DNA from: Clostridium sp. CAG:451
GTDB taxonomy: Bacteria > Bacillota_I > Bacilli_A > RF39 > UBA660
Length of the DNA stretch: 21,845 nt
Assembly: GCA_000438295.1 (NCBI GenBank)
Contig: FR901076.1
Span: forward strand, 1-21,845
Direction: 5' to 3'
The translations under genes were made by a program, and so were the position numbers. The notes below the pieces were generated by a model. The model saw only the letters and a list, made by a program, of their open reading frames with translations. It did no database searches and was not told the DNA's origin. Positions within the stretch are counted from its first letter, which is position 1, and every line of letters begins with the position of its first letter. Below, one piece after another: positions 12,062 to 19,392 of the stretch.

Positions 12062-13048
12062 ATGCTTGATGATATAACAAAACTAGAAAGACTTAGAGAT
12101 AATTTAATAGCAACTGGTAAAGTAATTCCTGCTAACTTTGATCCAGTTTTTAAAATTGTTATGTTAGATTGTCCTAATTATCTAGCTTTTCTAGTTAGCA
12201 GTTTCACAAATATTTCTAAAGAAAGTATAAAAGGCAGAATAAGAGTTCAAAATAGTGAACATAAACTTAGTAATGCTAAGGAAAGAAAAAAGACATCTGA
12301 CCTTATTATCAGGGTTGATAAGATGTTAGCTAACTTTGAGATGAATAATCGTTATTTTGATGGATTATTTATCAGAAATGAAGCTTATCTTGGAAAAATT
12401 GAAGGTGAAAGTTTAAATGTTAGTGAAGACTATAGCAGTATGAATAGTTTTTTACAAGTAAACTTCAATAATTTTTCATACTTTAAAGTTAAAAGTCCTA
12501 TCTTGAAATTTTATTATGCTGATATGAAAAACAGAATAATTGAAACGGGAAAAGTTAAAAAATATCATATCAGTCTTCCCAAACTGAAGAAGAAATACTA
12601 TAATGGGGATAAGTTAACTAAACTTGAAAAGGCCCTATTAATACTTAGTATTGATAAGATTAAAGACCTAGATGAAATTAGTAAAGGAGATGATGATTTA
12701 ATGGAAGCAGCTAAAAGAATTAAAGAAGCTACTTTTGATATTAATACCATTGGGTTATATGATGCTGAAGAAAGACGAAGACAAGAAGATGCCATGTATT
12801 TAGCATATCGTGAGAAGATAGCCACTAGACGAGGTTACCGTAATGGTAGAAAAAAAGGTATAGAGCATGGTTATAGTCAAGGAATTAGTCAAGGAATTAG
12901 TCAAGGAATTAGTCAAGGAATTGAACGAGGAATTGAGCAGGAAAGAAATTCTATAATTAATACCATGTTAAACAAAGGCTTATCTTACGATATGATAACT
13001 GAAATAACTGGTGTTTCTAATCAAGATATAAAAAGAATGAGAAGATGA
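12062..13048 (+). CDS. Rpn-type PD-(D/E)XK nuclease / putative transposase-like protein
   Basis: 328 residues from an ATG preceded by AAAGGAGG (an upstream in-frame start at 12011 has no such site). The front half has the layout of the Rpn / PDDEXK-2 family: FDPVFKIVMLDCPNYLAFLVSSF (25-47), KKTSDLIIRVDKMLANFEMN with the Asp and Glu of a nuclease core, then SSMNSFLQVNFNNF and HISLPKL. The back half is charged helix (EERRRQEDAMYLAYREKIATRRGY). It is followed by a GISQ repeat (SQGISQGISQGISQGIERGIEQ, so written in part) and a C-terminal LNKGLSYDMITEITGVSNQDIKRM segment that looks like a small DNA-binding helix pair. Rpn proteins of E. coli are DNA endonucleases that promote RecA-independent recombination. 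The metal-site E-x-N is atypical, so activity is uncertain. Confidence 0.78.
   Translation: MLDDITKLERLRDNLIATGKVIPANFDPVFKIVMLDCPNYLAFLVSSFTNISKESIKGRIRVQNSEHKLSNAKERKKTSDLIIRVDKMLANFEMNNRYFDGLFIRNEAYLGKIEGESLNVSEDYSSMNSFLQVNFNNFSYFKVKSPILKFYYADMKNRIIETGKVKKYHISLPKLKKKYYNGDKLTKLEKALLILSIDKIKDLDEISKGDDDLMEAAKRIKEATFDINTIGLYDAEERRRQEDAMYLAYREKIATRRGYRNGRKKGIEHGYSQGISQGISQGISQGIERGIEQERNSIINTMLNKGLSYDMITEITGVSNQDIKRMRR
12875..12922 (+). repeat. Four perfect 12-bp tandem repeats in the nuclease gene
   Basis: AGTCAAGGAATT is repeated four times without a change, each copy coding S-Q-G-I, followed by a diverged GAACGAGGAATT. Unit length is a multiple of three, so gain or loss of units keeps the frame. 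Perfect identity suggests recent slippage expansion. Confidence 0.9.
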
Positions 13049-13061
13049 TTTTCTCATTCTT

Positions 13062-14969
13062 TTAGTTTCCTAGAAGTAGTGTGATTGTACCACCATCTTC
13101 AAGCCTCTCACCTGCTTTTGGCGATTGACTGATTACTTTACTACCTGTTTTACTGTATTCTACTTTAAAGTGTTCTAATATTTCTTTAACTTCTTTTTTA
13201 TCCTTACCGATGACATTTGGTACCTCATAATAAACCTTATCATCCCATTGCCAATCTTTTTCTACACCACCTTCTTGTTTCTTAATATCTAAAGCATCTA
13301 TGATATCTAAGAGAATTCTTCTTGCTATTGGGGTGGTAGTATAACTTGATAAAAGAGCCGTATTTTTAGGATTATCAATAGCAATATATAAAACAGCTTC
13401 TGGGTCATTACTAGGAACAATACCTACAAATGACATTATATAATTGTTAACGAGATATGCTCCATCTTTAACTTTTTGGGCAGTACCAGTCTTTCCCCCA
13501 ATGCGATATCCATCAATATAAGCGGCTTTTCCTCCTCCTAAAGCTACTACTGTTTCTAATGCATATCGCATGGTTTTAGATGTTTCTTTACTAATTGTTT
13601 TTCTAACAACAGTCTTTTTATTCTGATACATAACATTACCAGTCTCTGGTTCTAAGACACTAGCTAAAACATAAGGTTTTAGTAAATTACCACCATTTAA
13701 GACAGCAGATATAGCAGTTATCTGCTGGATAGGAGTTACACTTATTCCTTGACCAAAGGCAGTAGTAGCAAGTTCTACATTACCAACTCTTGATAGAGGA
13801 AATATTATTCCTTTTCCTTCACCATTAAGATCAATTCCAGTTTTTTGTCCGAATCCAAATAAATCTAAATAAGAAAATAACTTTTCTTTTCCAAGACGTT
13901 CTCCCATTAAAACAAAACCAGGGTTACAAGAATTTTGTAATACTTGTAAGAAAGTTTGATCACCATGACCACCTGCTTTCCAACATCTGATTCTTGCTCC
14001 ATCTACGGTAACACCTCCAGAGTCAAAGAAGTGTTCATTATAAATATCAATAACTTTCTCCTCAATACTAGCAGCAGTTGTAATTATTTTTTGGGTAGAT
14101 CCAGGTTCATAACTAGCCCAAATAGGTAAGTTTCTACTTAATACTTCACTACTATAATTTTTATAATTATTAGGATCAAAAGTAGGCCTTGAACTCATAG
14201 CTAGTACCTCTCCTGTCTTAGGATTCATAACAACAGCAAGAGCCATATCAGGATTCATCATATTAACAACATTATCAAGTTCTCTCTCAACTGATTTTTG
14301 AATATTAATATCTATCGTTAGTTGTAAATCCATACCATCTTGAGGTTTTACATAAACGTCAGAAAGAGTAAGTTTATTTCCTTTGGCATCAGAAAAATAC
14401 TTAATAGCTCCAGCTTCCCCGGTTAAGTATTTATCATACTGTAGTTCTAGTCCAGATAATCCTTGATTATCAATTCCAACATAACCAAGAACATGAGCAA
14501 GTAATGTTTTATAAGGATAGTATCTTTTTGCTTCTTTAAGAAGATAAACTCCATCAAACTTTAAAGCTTCTATTTTATCGGCTACTTCGTAAGAAAGTCG
14601 TCGCCCAAGTGGATGAACACGTTCAATTGATGTGTTTTTAAAGACATGTTTTTTCATTTCATTATAACTAACATTAAGTATCTTAGCTAATTCATTAGTA
14701 ACTTCCCTCTTATTCTTAATTTGATTAGGCACTAAAACAAGAGAGGTAGTAGTAACATTATCAGCTAAAACAATTCCATTTCGATCAAGAATCTTTCCCC
14801 GTGATGCTTCTATTGGTAAATTTCTACTCCATAAATCACTAGCAAGATTAGATAATTTCTTATAATCGAAAACTTGCACATAAAATACTTTAAAAATAAC
14901 CATTAATAAAATAAAACCAAATAGTAAAAGCATTATTTTAATTCTTTTATTGATATTTTTTATAAACAA
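13062..14969 (-). CDS. Class B penicillin-binding protein (FtsI/PbpB/SpoVD type) with C-terminal PASTA domain
   Basis: 635 residues. Transpeptidase that cross-links septal or lateral peptidoglycan outside the membrane. Order: short cytoplasmic N-terminus, membrane segment about 11-30, PBP dimerisation domain (RGKILDRNG at 57-65; LAHVLGYVG at 157-165), then the transpeptidase domain with SxxK active site STQK (Ser291), SCN (347-349) and KTGTAQ (493-498), and one PASTA domain from about 575 (VPNVIGKDKKEVKEIL, ending SGT-like GGTITLLLGN). The start is a TTG at 14969, chosen because AGAGGTGA lies six bases upstream and no ATG is placed so well. The PASTA tail is shared by PbpB and SpoVD relatives; in the absence of neighbours of the mra/fts cluster I cannot say which. 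All three catalytic motifs are intact. Confidence 0.93.
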   Translation of the reverse strand: MFIKNINKRIKIMLLLFGFILLMVIFKVFYVQVFDYKKLSNLASDLWSRNLPIEASRGKILDRNGIVLADNVTTTSLVLVPNQIKNKREVTNELAKILNVSYNEMKKHVFKNTSIERVHPLGRRLSYEVADKIEALKFDGVYLLKEAKRYYPYKTLLAHVLGYVGIDNQGLSGLELQYDKYLTGEAGAIKYFSDAKGNKLTLSDVYVKPQDGMDLQLTIDINIQKSVERELDNVVNMMNPDMALAVVMNPKTGEVLAMSSRPTFDPNNYKNYSSEVLSRNLPIWASYEPGSTQKIITTAASIEEKVIDIYNEHFFDSGGVTVDGARIRCWKAGGHGDQTFLQVLQNSCNPGFVLMGERLGKEKLFSYLDLFGFGQKTGIDLNGEGKGIIFPLSRVGNVELATTAFGQGISVTPIQQITAISAVLNGGNLLKPYVLASVLEPETGNVMYQNKKTVVRKTISKETSKTMRYALETVVALGGGKAAYIDGYRIGGKTGTAQKVKDGAYLVNNYIMSFVGIVPSNDPEAVLYIAIDNPKNTALLSSYTTTPIARRILLDIIDALDIKKQEGGVEKDWQWDDKVYYEVPNVIGKDKKEVKEILEHFKVEYSKTGSKVISQSPKAGERLEDGGTITLLLGN

Positions 14970-15023
14970 AGTGATTCACCTCTATGAATTGTATGTCATA
15001 AGTAAGTGGTTTATTCTAAAAAG

Positions 15024-15202
15024 AAACAGACCAAATTCGTAAACGGTATCTAAAAGGATGCGCTTGGTAGTAAAGATTATCTAGCGGTAAAAACAATTCT
15101 ATTTTGATTAAAAATCCTTTTCTTTGTGCTTCAATTGGTAAATTTTTTGTATTCAAAACAGACTAAATCCGTAAATGGTATCTAAAAGGACGTGTTTGGT
15201 AG
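15024..15202. repeat. 47-bp direct repeat pair differing only by transitions
   Basis: Copies at 15024-15070 and 15156-15202 match at 41 of 47 positions without gaps. The six differences are all C/T exchanges. Conserved parts are AAACAGAC, GTAAA, GGTATCTAAAAGGA and TTGGTAG. The copies are 85 bp apart. The second ends 10 bp before the likely -35 region of the next gene. Confidence 0.8.
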
Positions 15203-15211
15203 AAAAAAAGC

Positions 15212-15240
15212 TTTATTTTTTTACTAAAGTGTGTTATAAT
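15212..15240 (+). promoter_or_regulatory. Promoter of the 179-aa unknown gene
   Basis: TG-T-TATAAT (15232-15240) is a strong extended -10 box with a weak TTTATT about 17 bp upstream (15212-15217). It lies 30 bp before the ATG at 15271, directly after the second copy of the direct repeat. Confidence 0.55.
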
Positions 15241-15270
15241 ATGTGCATCTTTGAGAAAGAGGGGGATTTT

Positions 15271-15810
15271 ATGAAAAATCAAATATATCCAGTAGCATAT
15301 ACAGTAATGCCTATAAAGAAAACAAAAGAATTAAATGAGCCAGTGAAAGCTGAAGATGAAAAAAGAGAACTAGTTTCTTATATTCCTTCAAAATGTTATG
15401 TAGTAAGTAGTGAGAGAAAAATAACTAAGTCAGGAAAAGTTGCTTGCTCTTATGGTGTTGTTTATCCATATATTACAGGTAGATCTCTAGCTGAAAATTA
15501 TTACATGGCTAATTATCCTGAATATAATAGTGATGGAGATTGTGTTAATAGCTCTAAAACTGATTTCTTAACTGATAGTTATGAAAGTGCTTTAGAACAA
15601 GCTATTATCTATAATAAGGAATTATTAGATTCTACTAATTATTCTAAAGGGGCCAAAGAATATCATATTACATCTAAAGAAAAACATGAACAATTAATCA
15701 GACAGTTTTTAAATGATGCAACTTGGTTAGAAGGCATGACTAGTGATATGAATGTTAACATTACTGAATATGAAAAAACTACAAATAAAGAACAAATCTT
15801 AAAGAAATAA
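15271..15810 (+). CDS. Hypothetical protein, 179 aa
   Basis: I do not recognise a family. The ATG at 15271 follows GAGGGGGATTTT and a promoter; a longer frame from 15175 would run through that promoter and is rejected. The protein is soluble with no membrane segment or signal peptide. The middle (SKCYVVSSERKITKSGKVACSYGVVYPY) looks beta-rich, and the back half (DSYESALEQAIIYNKELLDS, KEKHEQLIRQFLNDATWLEG) helical. Three cysteines are scattered with no metal-site spacing. It has its own promoter and is 62 bp before the flavoprotein gene, which also has its own, so it need not be functionally linked. Confidence 0.7.
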   Translation: MKNQIYPVAYTVMPIKKTKELNEPVKAEDEKRELVSYIPSKCYVVSSERKITKSGKVACSYGVVYPYITGRSLAENYYMANYPEYNSDGDCVNSSKTDFLTDSYESALEQAIIYNKELLDSTNYSKGAKEYHITSKEKHEQLIRQFLNDATWLEGMTSDMNVNITEYEKTTNKEQILKK

Positions 15811-15842
15811 ACAAGAAAAAGTTTATTTCTTTTCTTATCTTA

Positions 15843-15851
15843 TGCTAAAAT
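15843..15851 (+). promoter_or_regulatory. Extended -10 promoter of the flavoprotein operon
   Basis: TG-C-TAAAAT lies 21 bp before the flavoprotein ATG, followed by an AGAGGTGA ribosome binding site. It probably serves the flavoprotein pair and the following 232-aa gene, which are packed head to tail. Confidence 0.45.
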
Positions 15852-15872
15852 TAGGTTTAGAGGTGATTACTC

Positions 15873-17042
15873 ATGAAAATAATAATTATTGGTTCTGGTG
15901 CCAGTGGGTTAGCTGCCGGTATTTCTTTACTAAGATGTGGTTATGATGTAACAATATTAGAAAGAAATAATATTAGTGGTAAAAAATTATTACTAACAGG
16001 AGCAGGTAGATGCAACTTTTTTAATAGTGATCAAAATATAGTACACTATCATAGTAGTGATAAAGATATATTAGCAAAAATAATAACTAGTGATAATATA
16101 CATCTAGTAGAAGACTTTATTACCTCTTTAGGAATAATACCTAAAGTAAAAGATGGTTATTATTATCCTTTTGCTAATCAAGCTTATAATATGAAAGAAC
16201 TACTAGAAAGAACCTATCTAGACTTAGGTGGTAAGATTAAATATAACTATTTAGTAGAAAAAATAGAAAAAAAGAACAGCTTATTCTTAATAAATGATAC
16301 TATATCTTGTGATAAACTGATACTAGCAACGGGTAGTAAAGCCTATAAGATGACAGGTAGTGATGGAATAGGGTATCAACTTGCTAAAAAATTTAATCAT
16401 CATATAGTAAAAGTATTACCATCACTAACCTCACTTATAACTAGGGAAAAAATAAATCTTAAAGGAGTAAGAGTAGATGCTAAAGTAACTCTTTATGAAG
16501 ATGGAGTAAAAGTAAGAGAAGAACTAGGTCAAGTTCAGTTTACTGACTATGGATTAAGTGGTATTTGTATCTTTAACCTTAGTTACTATGCTGTTAAAGG
16601 TTTAAATAAAAATAAAAAAGAAGTAATTACAATAGACTTAATGCCATTTATGGATAAAGTTAGTTTTAAAAATAAAAAAGTATATGATTTACTACTTGGT
16701 TTTTTACCTAATAAAATGATTGACTATATACTTAAGACTTTAGATATTTCTAAAGATGTTTATTATGAAGACTTATCAAATGATAAAAAACAAGAATTAA
16801 CTAAAATACTAAAAGAGATGGAATTTAATATTACTTCTTATAAAGAATTTGACTTCTCACAAGTATGTAGTGGGGGAGTAAGTCTTAGGGAAATAAATCC
16901 TTTAACGATGGAATCTATATTTGTTAAAAACTTATATATCATAGGAGAGTTATTAGATGTTAATGGAGACTGTGGTGGTTACAATCTAACATTTGCTTTC
17001 TTATCAGGAATATTAACTAGTAGAGGTGATAGTAATGCTTAG
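15873..17042 (+). CDS. BaiN/HI0933-like FAD-dependent oxidoreductase
   Basis: 389 residues. N-terminal dinucleotide-binding site IGSGASGLAAG (6-16) with the ribose-binding Glu in VTILERN (about 30), then the family signature SGKKLLLTGAGRCNF (35-49), LATGSKAYKMTGSDGIGYQLA, and a C-terminal FAD contact at GELLDVNGDCGGYNLTFAFLSG. This is the HI0933/YhiN/BaiN family of flavoproteins; some members reduce enone bile-acid intermediates, but most have no known substrate, so I would not infer bile-acid activity. Complete and of normal length. Its start has an AGAGGTGATTACTC site. Its end overlaps the next flavoprotein gene by 8 nt, so the two are co-translated. Confidence 0.9.
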   Translation: MKIIIIGSGASGLAAGISLLRCGYDVTILERNNISGKKLLLTGAGRCNFFNSDQNIVHYHSSDKDILAKIITSDNIHLVEDFITSLGIIPKVKDGYYYPFANQAYNMKELLERTYLDLGGKIKYNYLVEKIEKKNSLFLINDTISCDKLILATGSKAYKMTGSDGIGYQLAKKFNHHIVKVLPSLTSLITREKINLKGVRVDAKVTLYEDGVKVREELGQVQFTDYGLSGICIFNLSYYAVKGLNKNKKEVITIDLMPFMDKVSFKNKKVYDLLLGFLPNKMIDYILKTLDISKDVYYEDLSNDKKQELTKILKEMEFNITSYKEFDFSQVCSGGVSLREINPLTMESIFVKNLYIIGELLDVNGDCGGYNLTFAFLSGILTSRGDSNA

Positions 17043-18594
17043 AGTAGAGATTAATTTAAAAATAGATAATGATAATTATAAAGAAGAAGTAATAAAACTA
17101 TTAAAGATAAAGTCTAGTGATATAAAAACTATTAGTATTAATAAAAAATCAGTGGATGCTAGAAGGCGTGGTGCTATTCATTATCACTATAGTATTGATA
17201 TAGAACTAGAAAGTAAATTAGAAGATGAACTATTAAAGAATAAAAAACTAAAACTTAATAAAGTAGTAAAAGAAGAATACCAAATACCAAAGAATGGTTC
17301 TAATAAATTAGAAAATAGACCTATTATTGTAGGTAGTGGTCCAGCAGGGTTATTTGCTGCATATCTTTTAGCGAGTAAAGGTTTTCATCCCTTAGTAATA
17401 GATAGAGGAGAAGAGATGATTAAAAGAGTAAAGACAGTTAATACTTTCTTAGAAAAAGGTACTTTAAATGAAGAAAGTAATGTCTCTTTTGGTGAAGGGG
17501 GAGCAGGAACATTCTCTGATGGAAAACTAAAAACAATGATTAGAGATAAGGAACATAGAGGTAAAAAAGTCTTTGATATTTTTATTGAAAATGGAGCAGA
17601 TAGTGATATTTTATACTTACAGCATCCTCATCTTGGAACTGATAAATTAAAAGAGATAATTCCATCTATTAGGAATAAAATAATTAAGATGGGTGGAGAG
17701 TTTAGATTTAGTACTAAACTTACAGATATTAAAATAGAAAATGAAAAAGTAGTATCAGTTACTCTAAATGATAAAGAACAACTACCTTGTAATATTTTAA
17801 TACTTGCTATAGGTCATAGTGCTAGAGATACATTTCATCTTTTAGATGATAAAAACTTGTTGATGGAATCTAAACCATTTGCAGTAGGAGTTAGAGTAAT
17901 GCATTATCAAAAGATGATTGATAAAGAACAATATCAAAATAAGATTAAGAAAGCTCCATATAAACTAACTTATCAAACAAAAAATCATCGAGGAGTCTAC
18001 TCATTTTGTATGTGTCCTGGAGGTTATGTTATAAATTCAGCAAGTGAAAATAACTCACTTGTAGTAAATGGTATGAGTAATTATTTAAGAGATAGTAATA
18101 CTGCCAATAGTGCTATTGTGGTAACAGTATCTAAAAAAGACTATGGTGAAGGATTGTTTGCAGGTGTTAAATATCAACAAGAACTAGAGAAAAAAGCTTA
18201 TTTAAAAGGAAATGGTAAGATACCAGTAGAATATTATCAAGACTTTCTAAATAAAAAAATAACTAAGAAGGAAACAGATTTTGCTATACTAGGTGCCTAT
18301 ACTTTTACTGACTTAAATGATATATTACCAGTAACTATTAGTGATTCAATTAAAGAAGCAATGATAGAATTTAATAAGAAGATAAAAAACTTTAGTGATA
18401 GTAATCCTCTACTTGCTGGAGTAGAGACAAGAACATCATCTCCTATTAAAATAATAAGAGATGAAAAGTTAGAGTCAAATATCAAAGGAATATATCCTTG
18501 TGGGGAAGGTAGTGGCTATGCTGGAGGGATAACTTCATCAGCTATTGATGGAATAAAAGTAGCAGAAGAAATAATAAAAAAATATTACTATTAG
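17035..18594 (+). CDS. COG2509-like FAD-dependent dehydrogenase
   Basis: 519 residues from the ATG at 17035, preceded by AGAGGTGATAGTA (a GTG at 17026 lies inside that site). The first 85 residues are a small N-terminal domain with a conserved KKSVDARRRGAIHYHYSIDI. This is followed by the FAD site IIVGSGPAGLFAAY (97-110), NVSFGEGGAGTFSDGKLKT (149-167), ILAIGHSARDTFHLL, SFCMCPGGYVINSAS and ETRTSSPIKI, ending in CGEGSGYAGGITSSAIDGI. This is the pattern of the uncharacterised COG2509 flavoprotein group found across Firmicutes; substrate unknown. It overlaps the preceding flavoprotein gene by 8 nt and is followed 10 nt later by a 232-aa gene. Confidence 0.9.
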   Translation: MLRVEINLKIDNDNYKEEVIKLLKIKSSDIKTISINKKSVDARRRGAIHYHYSIDIELESKLEDELLKNKKLKLNKVVKEEYQIPKNGSNKLENRPIIVGSGPAGLFAAYLLASKGFHPLVIDRGEEMIKRVKTVNTFLEKGTLNEESNVSFGEGGAGTFSDGKLKTMIRDKEHRGKKVFDIFIENGADSDILYLQHPHLGTDKLKEIIPSIRNKIIKMGGEFRFSTKLTDIKIENEKVVSVTLNDKEQLPCNILILAIGHSARDTFHLLDDKNLLMESKPFAVGVRVMHYQKMIDKEQYQNKIKKAPYKLTYQTKNHRGVYSFCMCPGGYVINSASENNSLVVNGMSNYLRDSNTANSAIVVTVSKKDYGEGLFAGVKYQQELEKKAYLKGNGKIPVEYYQDFLNKKITKKETDFAILGAYTFTDLNDILPVTISDSIKEAMIEFNKKIKNFSDSNPLLAGVETRTSSPIKIIRDEKLESNIKGIYPCGEGSGYAGGITSSAIDGIKVAEEIIKKYYY

Positions 18595-18604
18595 GGGGAT
18601 AGTT

Positions 18605-19303
18605 ATGAAAGATAAATATAGTGCTAAGGAAATACTATTAGGATTAAGAGATGAATTCTTATTAATTCAAGAAAGACTAAATGAAGTAGATGAATTTTTA
18701 GATTATGATAGGGATAAATATAATATAGAATCATACTTACTAGGTAATAATACATCTAGTTATTTACTAAAACTGTGTCCTAAAAATAGAGATATATTTG
18801 ATAAAATGAATCTTAGAGTGGCAAGGTTATCTCGTGTTTCTAAACAAATAAATGGACTATATGGTTTAGTAGATTTTGAAGATAGAAAAGTTACGATTAA
18901 GCCTTCTAAACAACAAGAGTTTGATTATTTTATTAGAAAAACAACTAATTATAATCCTAATCTTTTAAATGATAAAATAGTAACTAATCTAAAAATTATG
19001 CCTTCTCTTTTAGAAATGAATATAAAGAATGATTTATTTCTTAGATATTGGTCTATAGATGATACAGTAGAATTTATAGATTGTAATAATAATCTAACAA
19101 GTCAGCAAATAAATAAAATGTTAAGCTATACCTATGATGATGTTGTTTTATCAACTAGGGCAAAAGAAATAATTAATAATAATAAAAACAGTTCTAAACA
19201 AATAGTACTTAAAGAAGGAAAATTTAAACATAGTGAATCATTTTCACTTATAGAAAGACCAAAAACATTTGTTTTAAGAAGAGAAAGAAAAACGATATTT
19301 TAA
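18605..19303 (+). CDS. Hypothetical protein, 232 aa
   Basis: No family recognised. Ten bases after the flavoprotein stop, with an AGGGGGAT site before the ATG, so it is the third gene of that operon. Charged and soluble with no membrane segment; the front 45 residues (AKEILLGLRDEFLLIQERLNEVDEFLDYDRDKY) are strongly helical, possibly coiled coil. The tail is basic (KTFVLRRERKTIF). Cysteines are few and not clustered. Composition and codon use look like its neighbours. Its function is not inferable from the sequence. Confidence 0.72.
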   Translation: MKDKYSAKEILLGLRDEFLLIQERLNEVDEFLDYDRDKYNIESYLLGNNTSSYLLKLCPKNRDIFDKMNLRVARLSRVSKQINGLYGLVDFEDRKVTIKPSKQQEFDYFIRKTTNYNPNLLNDKIVTNLKIMPSLLEMNIKNDLFLRYWSIDDTVEFIDCNNNLTSQQINKMLSYTYDDVVLSTRAKEIINNNKNSSKQIVLKEGKFKHSESFSLIERPKTFVLRRERKTIF

Positions 19304-19337
19304 GATATTGTTTTTTTATGGAAATATTAAAAAAATC

Positions 19338-19366
19338 TTCTCAAAACTAGTTTATTAAGTTATAAT
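19338..19366 (+). promoter_or_regulatory. Promoter of the lon gene
   Basis: TATAAT (19361-19366) with a weak TTCTCA (19338-19343) at a 17-bp spacing, 26 bp before the lon ATG. No CIRCE or CtsR-type operator is seen nearby, so heat-shock control cannot be claimed. Confidence 0.45.
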
Positions 19367-19392
19367 AAATAGTTAGAAATGGGTGAAGTGTA

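Larger units (their letters stand above)
14970..15270. other. Intergenic region between two divergent genes, with an imperfect direct repeat
   Basis: Holds the ribosome binding site of the minus-strand PBP gene (14976-14983), a 47-bp direct repeat (15024-15070 and 15156-15202) and the promoter of the next gene. No RNA gene or protein-coding gene is recognised in the 85 bp between the repeat copies. Confidence 0.5.

Noticed and set aside
12598..12825. Reverse-strand open frame of 75 codons in the Rpn-type gene
   Set aside because: Antisense shadow of a charged helical segment; no ribosome binding site.
12875..12922. CRISPR-like array
   Set aside because: The units are contiguous 12-bp in-frame repeats with no spacers.
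14970..15270. tRNA, T-box or riboswitch between the PBP gene and the 179-aa gene
   Set aside because: No cloverleaf, T-box core or known aptamer pattern could be read; only a direct repeat and promoter are supported.
18297..18485. Reverse-strand open frame of 62 codons in the COG2509-like gene
   Set aside because: Antisense shadow of a conserved flavoprotein region.
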